Part shown: piece by piece, positions 8,824 through 18,408 of the stretch | Layout of the letters: each line of letters opens with the position of its first letter | Numbering within the stretch: position 1 is the stretch's first letter | Assembly (NCBI GenBank): GCA_947625155.1 | Contig: CANQNG010000002.1 | Span: 1-64,000, forward strand | From: an uncultured Clostridia bacterium | GTDB lineage: Bacteria; Bacillota; Clostridia; Oscillospirales; Ruminococcaceae | Direction: 5' to 3' | DNA length: 64,000 nucleotides | The notes under the pieces: model-generated | Database searches by the model: none | What the model saw: only the letters and a program-made list of their open reading frames with translations | What the model was told of the DNA's origin: nothing | Program-made: the position numbers and the translations under genes

Positions 8824-10500
8824 ATGCTTACAGATATTGAGATCGCGCAGCAGGCAAAGATGCTGCCCATTACCGAGATCGCTGCTGAACTTGGCATCAC
8901 ACCAGAGGAGCTGGAACCGTATGGTCATTACAAGGCAAAGGTCACGGAACAGCTCTTTGCGAAAACTGCTGATGCGCCGGACGGCAAGCTGATCCTTGTC
9001 ACTGCCATCAATCCTACCCCTGCCGGAGAGGGCAAGACCACGGTGAGTGTGGGATTAGGTGAGGCTATGGCGAAGATCGGTAAAAAAGCTGTGCTTGCAC
9101 TGCGTGAACCGTCTCTCGGACCCGTGTTCGGCATCAAGGGCGGTGCAGCGGGCGGCGGCTATGCGCAGGTCGTTCCAATGGAGGACATCAATCTGCATTT
9201 TACCGGCGATATCCATGCCATGACGGCTGCCAACAACCTGCTTTGCGCACTCCTTGACAATCATTTGCAGCAGGGAAATGAGCTGCGGATCGACACCCGC
9301 CGTATCCTATTCAAGCGCTGCATGGACATGAATGACCGTGCGCTCCGCAATGTGCTGGTCGGACTTGGCGGCAGGATGAACGGGATCCCCCGTGAGGATG
9401 GCTTTCAGATCACGGTCGCCTCTGAGGTCATGGCGATCCTCTGCCTTGCCAGAGACATTGCTGACCTGAAACAGCGCCTTGGCAGGATCATGGTCGCTTA
9501 CAATATGGATGGGAAACCTGTTTACGCCAGTGATCTCCATGCGGAAGGGGCAATGACTGCTCTCCTCAAGGATGCGCTCAAACCGAATCTTGTCCAGACA
9601 CTGGAACATACCCCGGTCTTGATCCATGGCGGTCCGTTTGCCAATATTGCCCACGGGTGCAATTCCATCCGTGCCACAAAGCTTGCGCTGAAACTGGGGG
9701 ATTATTGCATCACGGAAGCCGGTTTCGGCTCGGATCTTGGTGCGGAAAAGTTTTTTGACATCAAATGCCGCTATGGCGGACTAAGACCGTCCTGTGTCGT
9801 GCTGGTGGCAACTGTCCGTGCCCTGAAATACAACGGCGGTGTGGAAAAGTCGGAACTGACCGTTCCTGATGTGGATGCGCTGAAGCGTGGTATCATCAAT
9901 TTGCGTACCCACATTGAAAACATGTTCAAATATCACCTTCCTGTTGTCGTTGCCATTAACCGTTTCCAGACGGACAGCGATGAAGAACTGCAATTTATTG
10001 CGGATCAGTGCAAAAAGCTCGGCGTGGAGACTTCCATGTGCGAAGTGTTTGCCAAGGGCGGAGAAGGCGGCAAGGATCTGGCACAGAAAGTCTGCGATAC
10101 GATCGAAATGTGCGGCGGCAACGAGCAGTTTGCACCGCTGTATCCGGATGAATGTTCCATTGCCAAAAAGGTCGAGATCATTGCCAAGGAGATCTATCGG
10201 GCAGACGGTGTGAAATTCCTGCCGTCTGCTGCGAAAGCACTTGCTGAGATCGAAGAATTGGGTTATGCGCATTTACCTGTCTGCATTGCCAAAACGCAAT
10301 ATTCGCTTTCGGATGACCCGAAGCAGCTCGGCAAGCCGGAAAACTTCACGATCACCGTGCGGGATGTGCGGCTGTCTGCGGGCGCAGGTTTTGTGGTCGT
10401 GCTGACGGGCGACATCATGACAATGCCCGGTCTCCCGAAGAAGCCTGCTGCCTATAACATCGACTGCGACAACGAGGGCAATATCAAGGGGCTGTTCTGA
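8824..10500 (+). CDS. fhs: Formate--tetrahydrofolate ligase
   Basis: [23 protein letters not shown]..., [36 protein letters not shown]; start chosen at ATG with RBS ggaggtcattgct. Confidence 0.97.
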   Translation: MLTDIEIAQQAKMLPITEIAAELGITPEELEPYGHYKAKVTEQLFAKTADAPDGKLILVTAINPTPAGEGKTTVSVGLGEAMAKIGKKAVLALREPSLGPVFGIKGGAAGGGYAQVVPMEDINLHFTGDIHAMTAANNLLCALLDNHLQQGNELRIDTRRILFKRCMDMNDRALRNVLVGLGGRMNGIPREDGFQITVASEVMAILCLARDIADLKQRLGRIMVAYNMDGKPVYASDLHAEGAMTALLKDALKPNLVQTLEHTPVLIHGGPFANIAHGCNSIRATKLALKLGDYCITEAGFGSDLGAEKFFDIKCRYGGLRPSCVVLVATVRALKYNGGVEKSELTVPDVDALKRGIINLRTHIENMFKYHLPVVVAINRFQTDSDEELQFIADQCKKLGVETSMCEVFAKGGEGGKDLAQKVCDTIEMCGGNEQFAPLYPDECSIAKKVEIIAKEIYRADGVKFLPSAAKALAEIEELGYAHLPVCIAKTQYSLSDDPKQLGKPENFTITVRDVRLSAGAGFVVVLTGDIMTMPGLPKKPAAYNIDCDNEGNIKGLF

Positions 10501-10952
10501 TGGCTTTACAGTGGGTAACTTACAGTCCGGAGGAAACCATTGCTTTGGCAGAACAGATCGGCAGGCAGCTTCAGGCAGGGGATGTGCTTGCCTATCGTGG
10601 TGACTTGGGGGCTGGAAAGACGACCTTTACACGGGGACTGGCGCTTGGCATGGGCATTGACGATCTTGTGACATCACCGACATTTGCGCTGGTGCATTGC
10701 TACGGGCAGCCGCCGCTGCAATTGGTGCATTTCGATATGTACCGCATCGACAGTGAGGAAGAGCTGGAAACGACCGGTTTCTATGATCACCGCCCGGAGG
10801 AAAGCGTGTTCGCTGTGGAGTGGTCGGAGCATATCCCGAATGCCCTGCCGCCGCATACCATTCAAATCAGACTGGAACGTCTCGGTGATACGGAGCGGCG
10901 CATCACACTGACAGCGGAAGGGGAGGAACGTTTTGCGGATATTAGGCATTGA
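10500..10952 (+). CDS. tsaE: tRNA threonylcarbamoyladenosine biosynthesis ATPase TsaE
   Basis: YRGDLGAGKTTFTRGLALGMG...VTSPTFALVHCY...HFDMYRI. Confidence 0.95.
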   Translation: MALQWVTYSPEETIALAEQIGRQLQAGDVLAYRGDLGAGKTTFTRGLALGMGIDDLVTSPTFALVHCYGQPPLQLVHFDMYRIDSEEELETTGFYDHRPEESVFAVEWSEHIPNALPPHTIQIRLERLGDTERRITLTAEGEERFADIRH

Positions 10953-11595
10953 TACTTCCGGAAAGGTCGCTTCCGTTGCGGTCACTGACGGCGGACTGCT
11001 GCTGGGAGAGCATACTATCTATACGAACCGGACGCATTCGCAGGTCATTCTGCCGATGTGCAAGGCATTGCTCGAAGAATGCGGTCTGACAGTGCAGGAA
11101 CTGGACTGCCTTGCTGTGGCGGTCGGTCCCGGTTCCTATACGGGGCTGCGTATCGGCATTGCAGCGGTGCAGGGAATGGCACTGGCTTCCGGGGTGGGCT
11201 GTATCGGTATTTCTACACTGGAGGCTTTGGCGGGACGGCTGCCATTTGCGCCTGCAGTGCTGCCGCTGCTGCACGCAAGGGCTGATCTGTTCTATGCGGC
11301 ACTGTTCCGGAGAGATGCAGAAGGCTTGCAGCGTGTCACGGAAGATGCCCTGCTGACCGTTCCGGAGATCGCAGCGCTGCTCACGGAGGATACTGTCCTG
11401 ACAGGGGAGGGGGCAGAGGAATTTGCGGCACAGTATACCGGAACTTCCCTTGCTTTCGCCCCGAAACTGTTCCGGATGCAGTCGGCTGCGGGTATCTGCC
11501 TGTGTGCTGAAAAAAAAAGACCCGGCACAGCGGCAGAGCTGACAGCTTCCTATTTGCAGGCAGTACAGATCCAGAAAAAGAAAACAGACAGGTAA
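10933..11595 (+). CDS. tsaB: tRNA threonylcarbamoyladenosine biosynthesis protein TsaB (TTG start)
   Basis: MRILGIDTSGKVASVAV...AVGPGSYTGLRIGIAAVQGMA. Confidence 0.93.
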   Translation: MRILGIDTSGKVASVAVTDGGLLLGEHTIYTNRTHSQVILPMCKALLEECGLTVQELDCLAVAVGPGSYTGLRIGIAAVQGMALASGVGCIGISTLEALAGRLPFAPAVLPLLHARADLFYAALFRRDAEGLQRVTEDALLTVPEIAALLTEDTVLTGEGAEEFAAQYTGTSLAFAPKLFRMQSAAGICLCAEKKRPGTAAELTASYLQAVQIQKKKTDR

Positions 11596-11614
11596 CGGGA
11601 AAGGATGTTTGGAT

Positions 11615-12052
11615 ATGATCGTGATAGGCTGTGATCATGCTGCCGTTTCGCTTAAAAAAGCGATCATGGCGCATCTTGCAGAACAAAAATGGGATCTTGT
11701 GGATATCGGCACGGACGGCGCACCGTGTGATTACCCGGATGTCGCAAAGAGCCTTTGTGAGAAGATCCAGTCCGGTGAAGCAGAAAAGGGTATTTTGCTC
11801 TGCGGGACGGGCATTGGCATGAGTATGGCTGCGAATAAGATGAAGGGCATCCGTGCAGCCGTATGCAGCGATGGCTTTTCGGCTCGGTACACAAGGCTGC
11901 ATAATGATGCGAATGTCCTCTGCATGGGTGAGCGTGTCATCGGTGCAGGGCTGGCACTGGAGCTTGTGGATATTTTCTTGGAGACCCCCTTTGAGGGCGG
12001 CAGACACAAGCGCCGTGTCGATCTGATCACAGCTTTGGAAAATAATCAATAA
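11615..12052 (+). CDS. rpiB: Ribose-5-phosphate isomerase B
   Basis: [11 protein letters not shown]...[11 protein letters not shown]...[15 protein letters not shown]. Confidence 0.95.
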   Translation: MIVIGCDHAAVSLKKAIMAHLAEQKWDLVDIGTDGAPCDYPDVAKSLCEKIQSGEAEKGILLCGTGIGMSMAANKMKGIRAAVCSDGFSARYTRLHNDANVLCMGERVIGAGLALELVDIFLETPFEGGRHKRRVDLITALENNQ

Positions 12053-12066
12053 TGGGAGGAACGACC

Positions 12067-12696
12067 ATGGCAAATTTACATGTAATAGACCACCCCTTGA
12101 TCCAGCATAAAATTTCATTGATGCGGGATAAGAATACGGGTACGAAGGAATTCCGGGAACTGGTTTCGGAGACGGCAATGCTGATCTGCTACGAGGCGAC
12201 ACGGGATCTTCCCCTTAAGGAGATCGAAATGGAAACGCCCCTCTGCATGGCAAGGACGAAGATCGTTTCCGGGCATAAGCTGGCATTTGTGCCGATCCTG
12301 CGTGCCGGACTGGGCATGATCGAGGGTGTGACCTCGCTTGTTCCGGCGGCGAAGATCGGGCATATCGGCATTTTCCGTGATCCGCAGACGCATGATCCTG
12401 TCAAGTATTACTGCAAGCTGCCGGATGACATTGCGGAACGGGATGTTATTCTGGTCGATCCTATGCTGGCGACCGGGAACACAGCCTGTGCCGCTGTTAC
12501 AGAGCTGAAAAAAATCGGTGTCAAGAATATCAAGTTCATGTGTATCCTCAGCTCTCCGGAGGGGGCTTCTCATCTCATCAAGATGCATCCGGATGTGGAT
12601 ATATACTGCGGAACAATGGACGAGGGACTGAATGATGACAAGTACATCATCCCCGGTCTTGGTGATGCAGGCGACAGAATTTTCGGCACAAAATAA
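12067..12696 (+). CDS. upp: Uracil phosphoribosyltransferase
   Basis: [28 protein letters not shown]...[13 protein letters not shown] ggagga. Confidence 0.97.
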   Translation: MANLHVIDHPLIQHKISLMRDKNTGTKEFRELVSETAMLICYEATRDLPLKEIEMETPLCMARTKIVSGHKLAFVPILRAGLGMIEGVTSLVPAAKIGHIGIFRDPQTHDPVKYYCKLPDDIAERDVILVDPMLATGNTACAAVTELKKIGVKNIKFMCILSSPEGASHLIKMHPDVDIYCGTMDEGLNDDKYIIPGLGDAGDRIFGTK

Positions 12697-12757
12697 CGCA
12701 TACGGCATAGTATGTAGATAGGGAATACCCTATATTTCTTACAAAGGAGTCTGTACT

Positions 12758-13498
12758 ATGCCGAAAGTATTTCTTAGCCCCTCAACGCAGGAGTGGAATT
12801 CCTACACGGGCGGCGGCACGGAGGAACAGTACATGAACCTGCTTGCCGACCGCATGGAGCCTTACCTGCGGGCAAGCGGTATCAATTATGTGCGCAATGA
12901 CCCTGACCGGAATGTGACCGGAGCGATCTCCGATTCCAATGCGGACAATTATGATGTGCATTTAGCATTGCATTCCAATGCTTCACCGGAAAGCCTTTCC
13001 GGGAAGCTGCGGGGTGTGGATATTTACTATTCTCCGTACAGTATGGCAAGCGAAAAGCTTGCGGCAATTATTGCCAACAACCTCAAGAACGTATACCCGC
13101 TCCCGGAAAAAGTATCTTCCCGCCCCACGACGACTTTAGGAGAGGTGACGCAGACGAATGCGGTCGCCGTACTCTGCGAGCTTGGGTATCATGACAACCC
13201 GGAGGATGCACAGTGGATACGGGATGACCTGACTGCCATTGCGGCAAATCTGGTGGAATCGCTTTGCGATTATTTTGGTATCCCATTTGTGACACCGGTG
13301 GCAGTGGTGCGTGGCGTGGTCGTGACGGACGGTTCGGGCTTGAATTTAAGAAGCTATCCGAACACGGCTGCCGGCATTTTAGCTTCCATTCCGAACGGGG
13401 CAGCAGTGACAGTCTACGGTTCGGTCAATAACTGGTATGTTGTTTCATGGAACGGCTTGACAGGTTATGTTTCATCCGATTTTGTGGTCATCGGCTAA
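12758..13498 (+). CDS. N-acetylmuramoyl-L-alanine amidase (amidase_3) with C-terminal SH3b domain
   Basis: FLSPSTQEWN...HLALHSNASP...CELGYHDNPEDAQWI; GLNLRSYPNTAAGILASIPNGAAVTV. Confidence 0.9.
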   Translation: MPKVFLSPSTQEWNSYTGGGTEEQYMNLLADRMEPYLRASGINYVRNDPDRNVTGAISDSNADNYDVHLALHSNASPESLSGKLRGVDIYYSPYSMASEKLAAIIANNLKNVYPLPEKVSSRPTTTLGEVTQTNAVAVLCELGYHDNPEDAQWIRDDLTAIAANLVESLCDYFGIPFVTPVAVVRGVVVTDGSGLNLRSYPNTAAGILASIPNGAAVTVYGSVNNWYVVSWNGLTGYVSSDFVVIG

Positions 13499-13513
13499 GA
13501 CGATCGTGATAGA

Positions 13514-13553
13514 AAAGCAGCACCTCAGACAGGGTGCTGCTTGTTTTTGGCAG
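13514..13553. terminator. bidirectional hairpin terminator
   Basis: aagcagcacc-tcagacag-ggtgctgctt followed by T-rich tract. Confidence 0.75.
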
Positions 13554-13560
13554 CAATTTG

Positions 13561-14724
13561 TCACAGACTTCCATAAACGATGTTCCGCATCATCTTGACG
13601 GCATAGCTTGTGCCTGCACAGGCTGTCTGGATCATAAACAGGATGGTCAGCTTCTCTGCCGGGTCAACGCAGAAATACGTCCCCGTCCAGCCGTCCCAGC
13701 CGAATTCACCGGGGGAGGCAAGTGTGCCTGCCCCGTATCTGTCCGTCAGCACCCGTACCAGACAGCCGTAGCTGTATCCACGCAGAGGATCCCAGTCCTG
13801 ATCGTGTCGGAACTGTTCCCCAGTCACCTGCGGTGTGCGCAGATAGTCAAAAGCCTGCCTGCCAAGTATGCGGATGCCGTCTTTGGTCGTTCCGCCGTTG
13901 GCAAGCGCATTGGCAAATTTAGCATAGTCCCCGATCGTAGAAGTCAGCCCTGCCCCGCCGGAAATGAACACAGGCTTTGTCCGGAGATCATTTAGCCCGA
14001 AATAATGGGCATCGTCCCGCACCAGCCCCGTTTCCCCATAAGTGTAGGCAGCCGCAAGGCGTTCCTGCTTTTCGGTGGGGACGTAAAAATCCGTATCCTC
14101 CATGCCAAGCGGTGCAAAGATATTTTGTTTCAGATAGTCCCGGAATCCCATGCCGCTTGCCGCCTGAATGACACCGCCCAGCAGATCTGCCGATGTACCA
14201 TATTTCCAGTGCGTACCCGGTTCAAATTCGAGAGGCAGAGCGGAAAGAAGCTCACAGAAGGCAAGCGTATCCATGGGATGATCGGTTTTTTGGCGGCGTG
14301 TCATTTCCTCATAAATGGCTTTCACGCTTTTTTCGGCAGGGGTGCTGTCCCCGGCATAGGGCAAGCCGGATGTCATGTTCAGGAGATGCTGCACACGGAG
14401 CATCTCACGGGCAGGTCGGGTCGTGCCGTCGCTTTGACTGACTTGCATTTCCGCAAAGCAGGGCAGATACCAGCTTACCGGGAGATCCGGATGCAGTTTG
14501 CCCTGCTCCATGAGCTGCAAAGCCGCTGCAGCCGTTACAGGCTTTGTCATGGAGTAGATGCGGAAGATCGTGTCCGGTGTCATCACACGTCCGGCTTCCC
14601 GGTCAGCCATGCCGAAAGAATTGGCATACAGGCATATGCCGTCCCGGTAGACGGCTGCATTTGCACCTACAAAATCGCCATTTTCCAGACAATGCTCAAA
14701 CAAGTCATCCAGAAGCTTCTGCAT
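13561..14724 (-). CDS. Serine hydrolase (class C beta-lactamase-related)
   Basis: FRIYSMTKPVTAAAALQLMEQG...YGTSADLLGGVI. Confidence 0.9.
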   Translation of the reverse strand: MQKLLDDLFEHCLENGDFVGANAAVYRDGICLYANSFGMADREAGRVMTPDTIFRIYSMTKPVTAAAALQLMEQGKLHPDLPVSWYLPCFAEMQVSQSDGTTRPAREMLRVQHLLNMTSGLPYAGDSTPAEKSVKAIYEEMTRRQKTDHPMDTLAFCELLSALPLEFEPGTHWKYGTSADLLGGVIQAASGMGFRDYLKQNIFAPLGMEDTDFYVPTEKQERLAAAYTYGETGLVRDDAHYFGLNDLRTKPVFISGGAGLTSTIGDYAKFANALANGGTTKDGIRILGRQAFDYLRTPQVTGEQFRHDQDWDPLRGYSYGCLVRVLTDRYGAGTLASPGEFGWDGWTGTYFCVDPAEKLTILFMIQTACAGTSYAVKMMRNIVYGSL

Positions 14725-14736
14725 GATGCGTCCTCC

Positions 14737-17700
14737 TCAATAAGTGATCTTTTCCAGATCGACCGGGATCGCCCGGTCCAGTGCGAAGCTGTAGAGGTAG
14801 GCTTCTTTGACAGGTTCGCCGAACAGCAGTTCCGCTGCTTTCTGATACAGACCTATCTGCAGCGCATAATCGTCCAATAATTGTTCCGGCTTTGTTGCAT
14901 AGTCGGTCTTATAGTCTACCAGCACCCAGCTATCTGCTTCCTTGAAGATCAGATCCATCGTGCCGATCAGTGAACCCTCTGTGCCTGCATACTGCTGTGC
15001 GAGCAGGGAATGTTCCGGCAGTGCAAGGTCGGCAATATGGACAAAGAGCTGCTTTTCCTTGAAAACCTGAGGACTGGCTGCCATGCGGGCATACAGCGCA
15101 CTCGCAAAGAAGGCTGTCAGCTTTTCCTCGGGAATTGCTTCCGCCTCTGCTTCATTCAGGAAACCGCCTTCCTGAAGCCGTTTCAGCTCGGCAGCAGGGT
15201 CTTGGGCGGCACTGGCGAAGTCCATGTATTGCAGCATCTTGTGAACGGCTGTACCACGGCTCGCACCTTTGAGCTTTTTCAGTGTGCCAGTCTTGGTCTG
15301 TTTGGTAAACTGCGGCTGCCGCAGCGGGATCAGTTGGCTGTTGTTTGGGTGAGCAAGCTGCGTGACGCTGTGCTTGGCGACAAGCTGGGACAGGGGAGAG
15401 GTGTAGCGGAAAGCAAGCTGTTTCCGGAGCTGCTGTACAATAGCAGGATCAGCCACTGCAGCGGAGACTGCCTGTTCCGGCACTTCTTCAGGCTGTGCAG
15501 GCAGGGCGCTTTCGGGTGTCCAGACTTTGTATGCCGCTATATGTGAGCTGCTGCTTTCGCTCTCATCCATGGCATCGAGCAAATGCTGCGCTTCTCTGTG
15601 ATCAGACAGCAGGAAGTACAGCAGCCAGTCCTGCATATTGCCTGCATAGGGGATGAGCAGATCTGCCGCACCCGGATAATTGGATAACAGCGCACCAAGA
15701 TCTTGGGATCTGGTCTCATATTTTCCGCTGGTATGGATCTCGTTCATGACCAGAAAGAGCTGCTGCTTGGCACGGGTAAGTGCTACATAGAGCAGACGCA
15801 TTTCTTCACTGCGCTGCTGTTGGTAGATATTTCCAAGCAGGTAACGGAAAGCGGCAGTGTCGAATTTCAGGCATCGTGTCCGGTCTAGGATATGCAGACC
15901 GAGCAAGCCGTCCTCAGATGCCTGTATCCATGATCTTTCAGGGTTCTTGCTGAATTTTTTATCAAGGTTCGCCACGAATACGAACGGATATTCCAACCCC
16001 TTGGACTTATGGATGGTTTTCAGGGTAACACATCCGCCATTGGCAGAGACTTCCTTATAAGGCATCTGTTCTCCCTTGGCAGTCAGTCTTTCCAGATAAC
16101 GAAGCCACCCGCTGAGGCAGTCCTGTGTTTTCAGATCGGTATGTGTCCTGTATTCCTTAGCCTGTGAGGCAAAAGCCTCCAGATGTGCCCGGCGTTTTGC
16201 GGCATCCTCATAAAGACTTTGCAGAGAGATCAGATCCGTCAGGCTGTAAATTTCCCGTATACATTCCTCCAGCGGCAGCTTTCTGGCAATATCCCGCAGA
16301 GCATAGAACTGTTCCAGAAAATGGATACATTTTGTTTGTAGGGGTATGATCTCCTGTGAGGGCGGCTGGATATTTGCCACAGCGGTGATCTGTAAAAAAA
16401 GACGGCTGCGATCCCCGATGATCTTGAGCTGCGCCAGATCGGAAGCAGTAGCTCCATATAAGGGTGAGAGCAGCACTTCTGCAAGAGCTGTATCTGTCAA
16501 GGGATTGTCCAGTATTTGCAGTAGGCTTCGCATCAGGTGGATCTCCGGCAAAGCAAGCAGATCGATCTCTGAATCGCTGCTGACAGCGATATGCTGCTCC
16601 TGCAGGGCATTGATCACAGCAGAAGCAAAGGTGGCGCTGACCGAGCGCAGCAGGATGCAGAAATCCTGTTCTTCACAGGGGCGGGGCGGGGCATTGTTCT
16701 GCATGACCGGTACTTTATCATCCAGCATTTTCCGGATCGTGTCAGCAATGCATTTTGCCTGCGGAGCTACAGTGCCTTTTCTGCCGTCTTGTGTCTGCGG
16801 CAGCAGTACGGTCGTCAGGAAACTGTCCTCGTTGTAGAGCGATGAGCCGTAATTGAGCTGTTCTCTTTCGTCATAGGTGACTTCACCGCAGCGGGGCGTC
16901 ATGACCCTTTGAAAGAGGGCATTGACAAAATTCAGCACACCGTGGGAGCTGCGGAAATTCTGATTCATGTAGATCAGTCCCATGTCCGTTTCTCCGCATG
17001 CGGCAAGCGGCTTGCTTTCTCTGAGCACCTGCCGGAAATTATCCGGATTTGCCCGGCGGAAACTGTAAATAGACTGCTTGACATCACCGACCAGAAAGGC
17101 ATTGTTCCCGTAGTGCAGCCCGTCTTTGTCAATGACCGGCGATCTGCTCAAGAGTTTGAAAATACAGTCCTGCTTATTGTTGGTATCCTGATATTCGTCC
17201 ACCATGATGAGGGCATACTGTTTGGAAAGTGCTTCTGCAAGCGGTGTCCTGTGCAGCTTGCCGTCTGCGTCAGCCTCCCCGAGCAGCTCCAGTGTGATCT
17301 GTTCTGCATCGGAGAAAGTGAGGATATTCTGCCGTCTTTTCTCCGCAGTGAAGTATTCCAGATAGTCCCGGATAAAGGCAGTCAGCAGGGGAATGATTTT
17401 TTTCTGGATGGCAGCATCTTCCGTGAAATAGCGCATGGGGGCAAGATACTGTTCTGTCAGGGCATCATAGCGCTGTGTATACAGACTGCAAAGCTGTTTG
17501 CAGATGCCTTTGCTTTCCTGACGATCTTTGGCAACTCGAGTACGGGATGGGAAATCAGCCACTACAGCCTTTTGCTGATAGGGGTCTTGCAGCAGTTCAT
17601 CCTTGGCTGCACCGGCTACGAACTGCTGATGCTGCCGCAGAGCCGCCTTGTCGCCCTGTACTTTGCTGAGGAACACGTTTGGGATCTTGACCGTTGCTTT

Positions 17701-18408
17701 CGTTGCTTCTATCTGTGCAAAGTCAGCCAGTTTCAGAACATCTGTCATACCGCTGACAAATCCGTCCCGGAGCTTTTCAAAAAAGGTGTCCTCATCCATG
17801 CAGACCGCATCCGCCCTGTCCAGCCAGAGCATCGGAAACGCAAGCGAATCCAGATAATTGGCGAGCTCCAGAATGATCCCCGACAGTTCCGATTCCTCAC
17901 GGGTGCAGAAATGGTCGAACAGTGTTTTCAAGTCCGCTTCCCGCTGCACAGCCCATTGTGCCGATACCTGTGCAATGGCACGGCTGCGGTAGAGGCTTTC
18001 CTGCGCAGGAGTGGCAATACCGAATTGCGGGGAAATACCGATCATATCGGCATGCTCCCGTATCAGATCAAAGCAGAAAGAATGAATGGTGGAGATCTTG
18101 GCAGAACCAAGCAGCAGTCTCTGTCTGGAAAGCCATGCATACCGTTCTGTATCCGCCGAGCTGCTCAGATCCTGCAATTCTTTGGTCAGCCTTTCGATCA
18201 GAAGCCGTTTCATCTGCGCTGCCGCATCCTTTGTAAAGGTGACAACGATAATACTGTCAGCCCGTACCTGCTCTACAGGATCGGAAAGGATGCGCAGCAG
18301 TCTTTCCACGAGTGTTGCCGTCTTGCCGCTGCCTGCTGCTGCGGAAACAATGACGCTCCTGCCTCTTACAGTGATAGCTTCCTCCTGCTGTTGTGTCCAG
18401 TTTATCAC
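14737..18408 (-). CDS. addA: ATP-dependent helicase/nuclease subunit A
   Basis: UvrD-type helicase QQEEAITVRGRSVIVSAAAGSGKTATLVERL, VDEYQDTN; C-terminal nuclease GTMDLIFKEADSWVLVDYKTD. Confidence 0.95.
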   Translation of the reverse strand: MINWTQQQEEAITVRGRSVIVSAAAGSGKTATLVERLLRILSDPVEQVRADSIIVVTFTKDAAAQMKRLLIERLTKELQDLSSSADTERYAWLSRQRLLLGSAKISTIHSFCFDLIREHADMIGISPQFGIATPAQESLYRSRAIAQVSAQWAVQREADLKTLFDHFCTREESELSGIILELANYLDSLAFPMLWLDRADAVCMDEDTFFEKLRDGFVSGMTDVLKLADFAQIEATKATVKIPNVFLSKVQGDKAALRQHQQFVAGAAKDELLQDPYQQKAVVADFPSRTRVAKDRQESKGICKQLCSLYTQRYDALTEQYLAPMRYFTEDAAIQKKIIPLLTAFIRDYLEYFTAEKRRQNILTFSDAEQITLELLGEADADGKLHRTPLAEALSKQYALIMVDEYQDTNNKQDCIFKLLSRSPVIDKDGLHYGNNAFLVGDVKQSIYSFRRANPDNFRQVLRESKPLAACGETDMGLIYMNQNFRSSHGVLNFVNALFQRVMTPRCGEVTYDEREQLNYGSSLYNEDSFLTTVLLPQTQDGRKGTVAPQAKCIADTIRKMLDDKVPVMQNNAPPRPCEEQDFCILLRSVSATFASAVINALQEQHIAVSSDSEIDLLALPEIHLMRSLLQILDNPLTDTALAEVLLSPLYGATASDLAQLKIIGDRSRLFLQITAVANIQPPSQEIIPLQTKCIHFLEQFYALRDIARKLPLEECIREIYSLTDLISLQSLYEDAAKRRAHLEAFASQAKEYRTHTDLKTQDCLSGWLRYLERLTAKGEQMPYKEVSANGGCVTLKTIHKSKGLEYPFVFVANLDKKFSKNPERSWIQASEDGLLGLHILDRTRCLKFDTAAFRYLLGNIYQQQRSEEMRLLYVALTRAKQQLFLVMNEIHTSGKYETRSQDLGALLSNYPGAADLLIPYAGNMQDWLLYFLLSDHREAQHLLDAMDESESSSSHIAAYKVWTPESALPAQPEEVPEQAVSAAVADPAIVQQLRKQLAFRYTSPLSQLVAKHSVTQLAHPNNSQLIPLRQPQFTKQTKTGTLKKLKGASRGTAVHKMLQYMDFASAAQDPAAELKRLQEGGFLNEAEAEAIPEEKLTAFFASALYARMAASPQVFKEKQLFVHIADLALPEHSLLAQQYAGTEGSLIGTMDLIFKEADSWVLVDYKTDYATKPEQLLDDYALQIGLYQKAAELLFGEPVKEAYLYSFALDRAIPVDLEKITY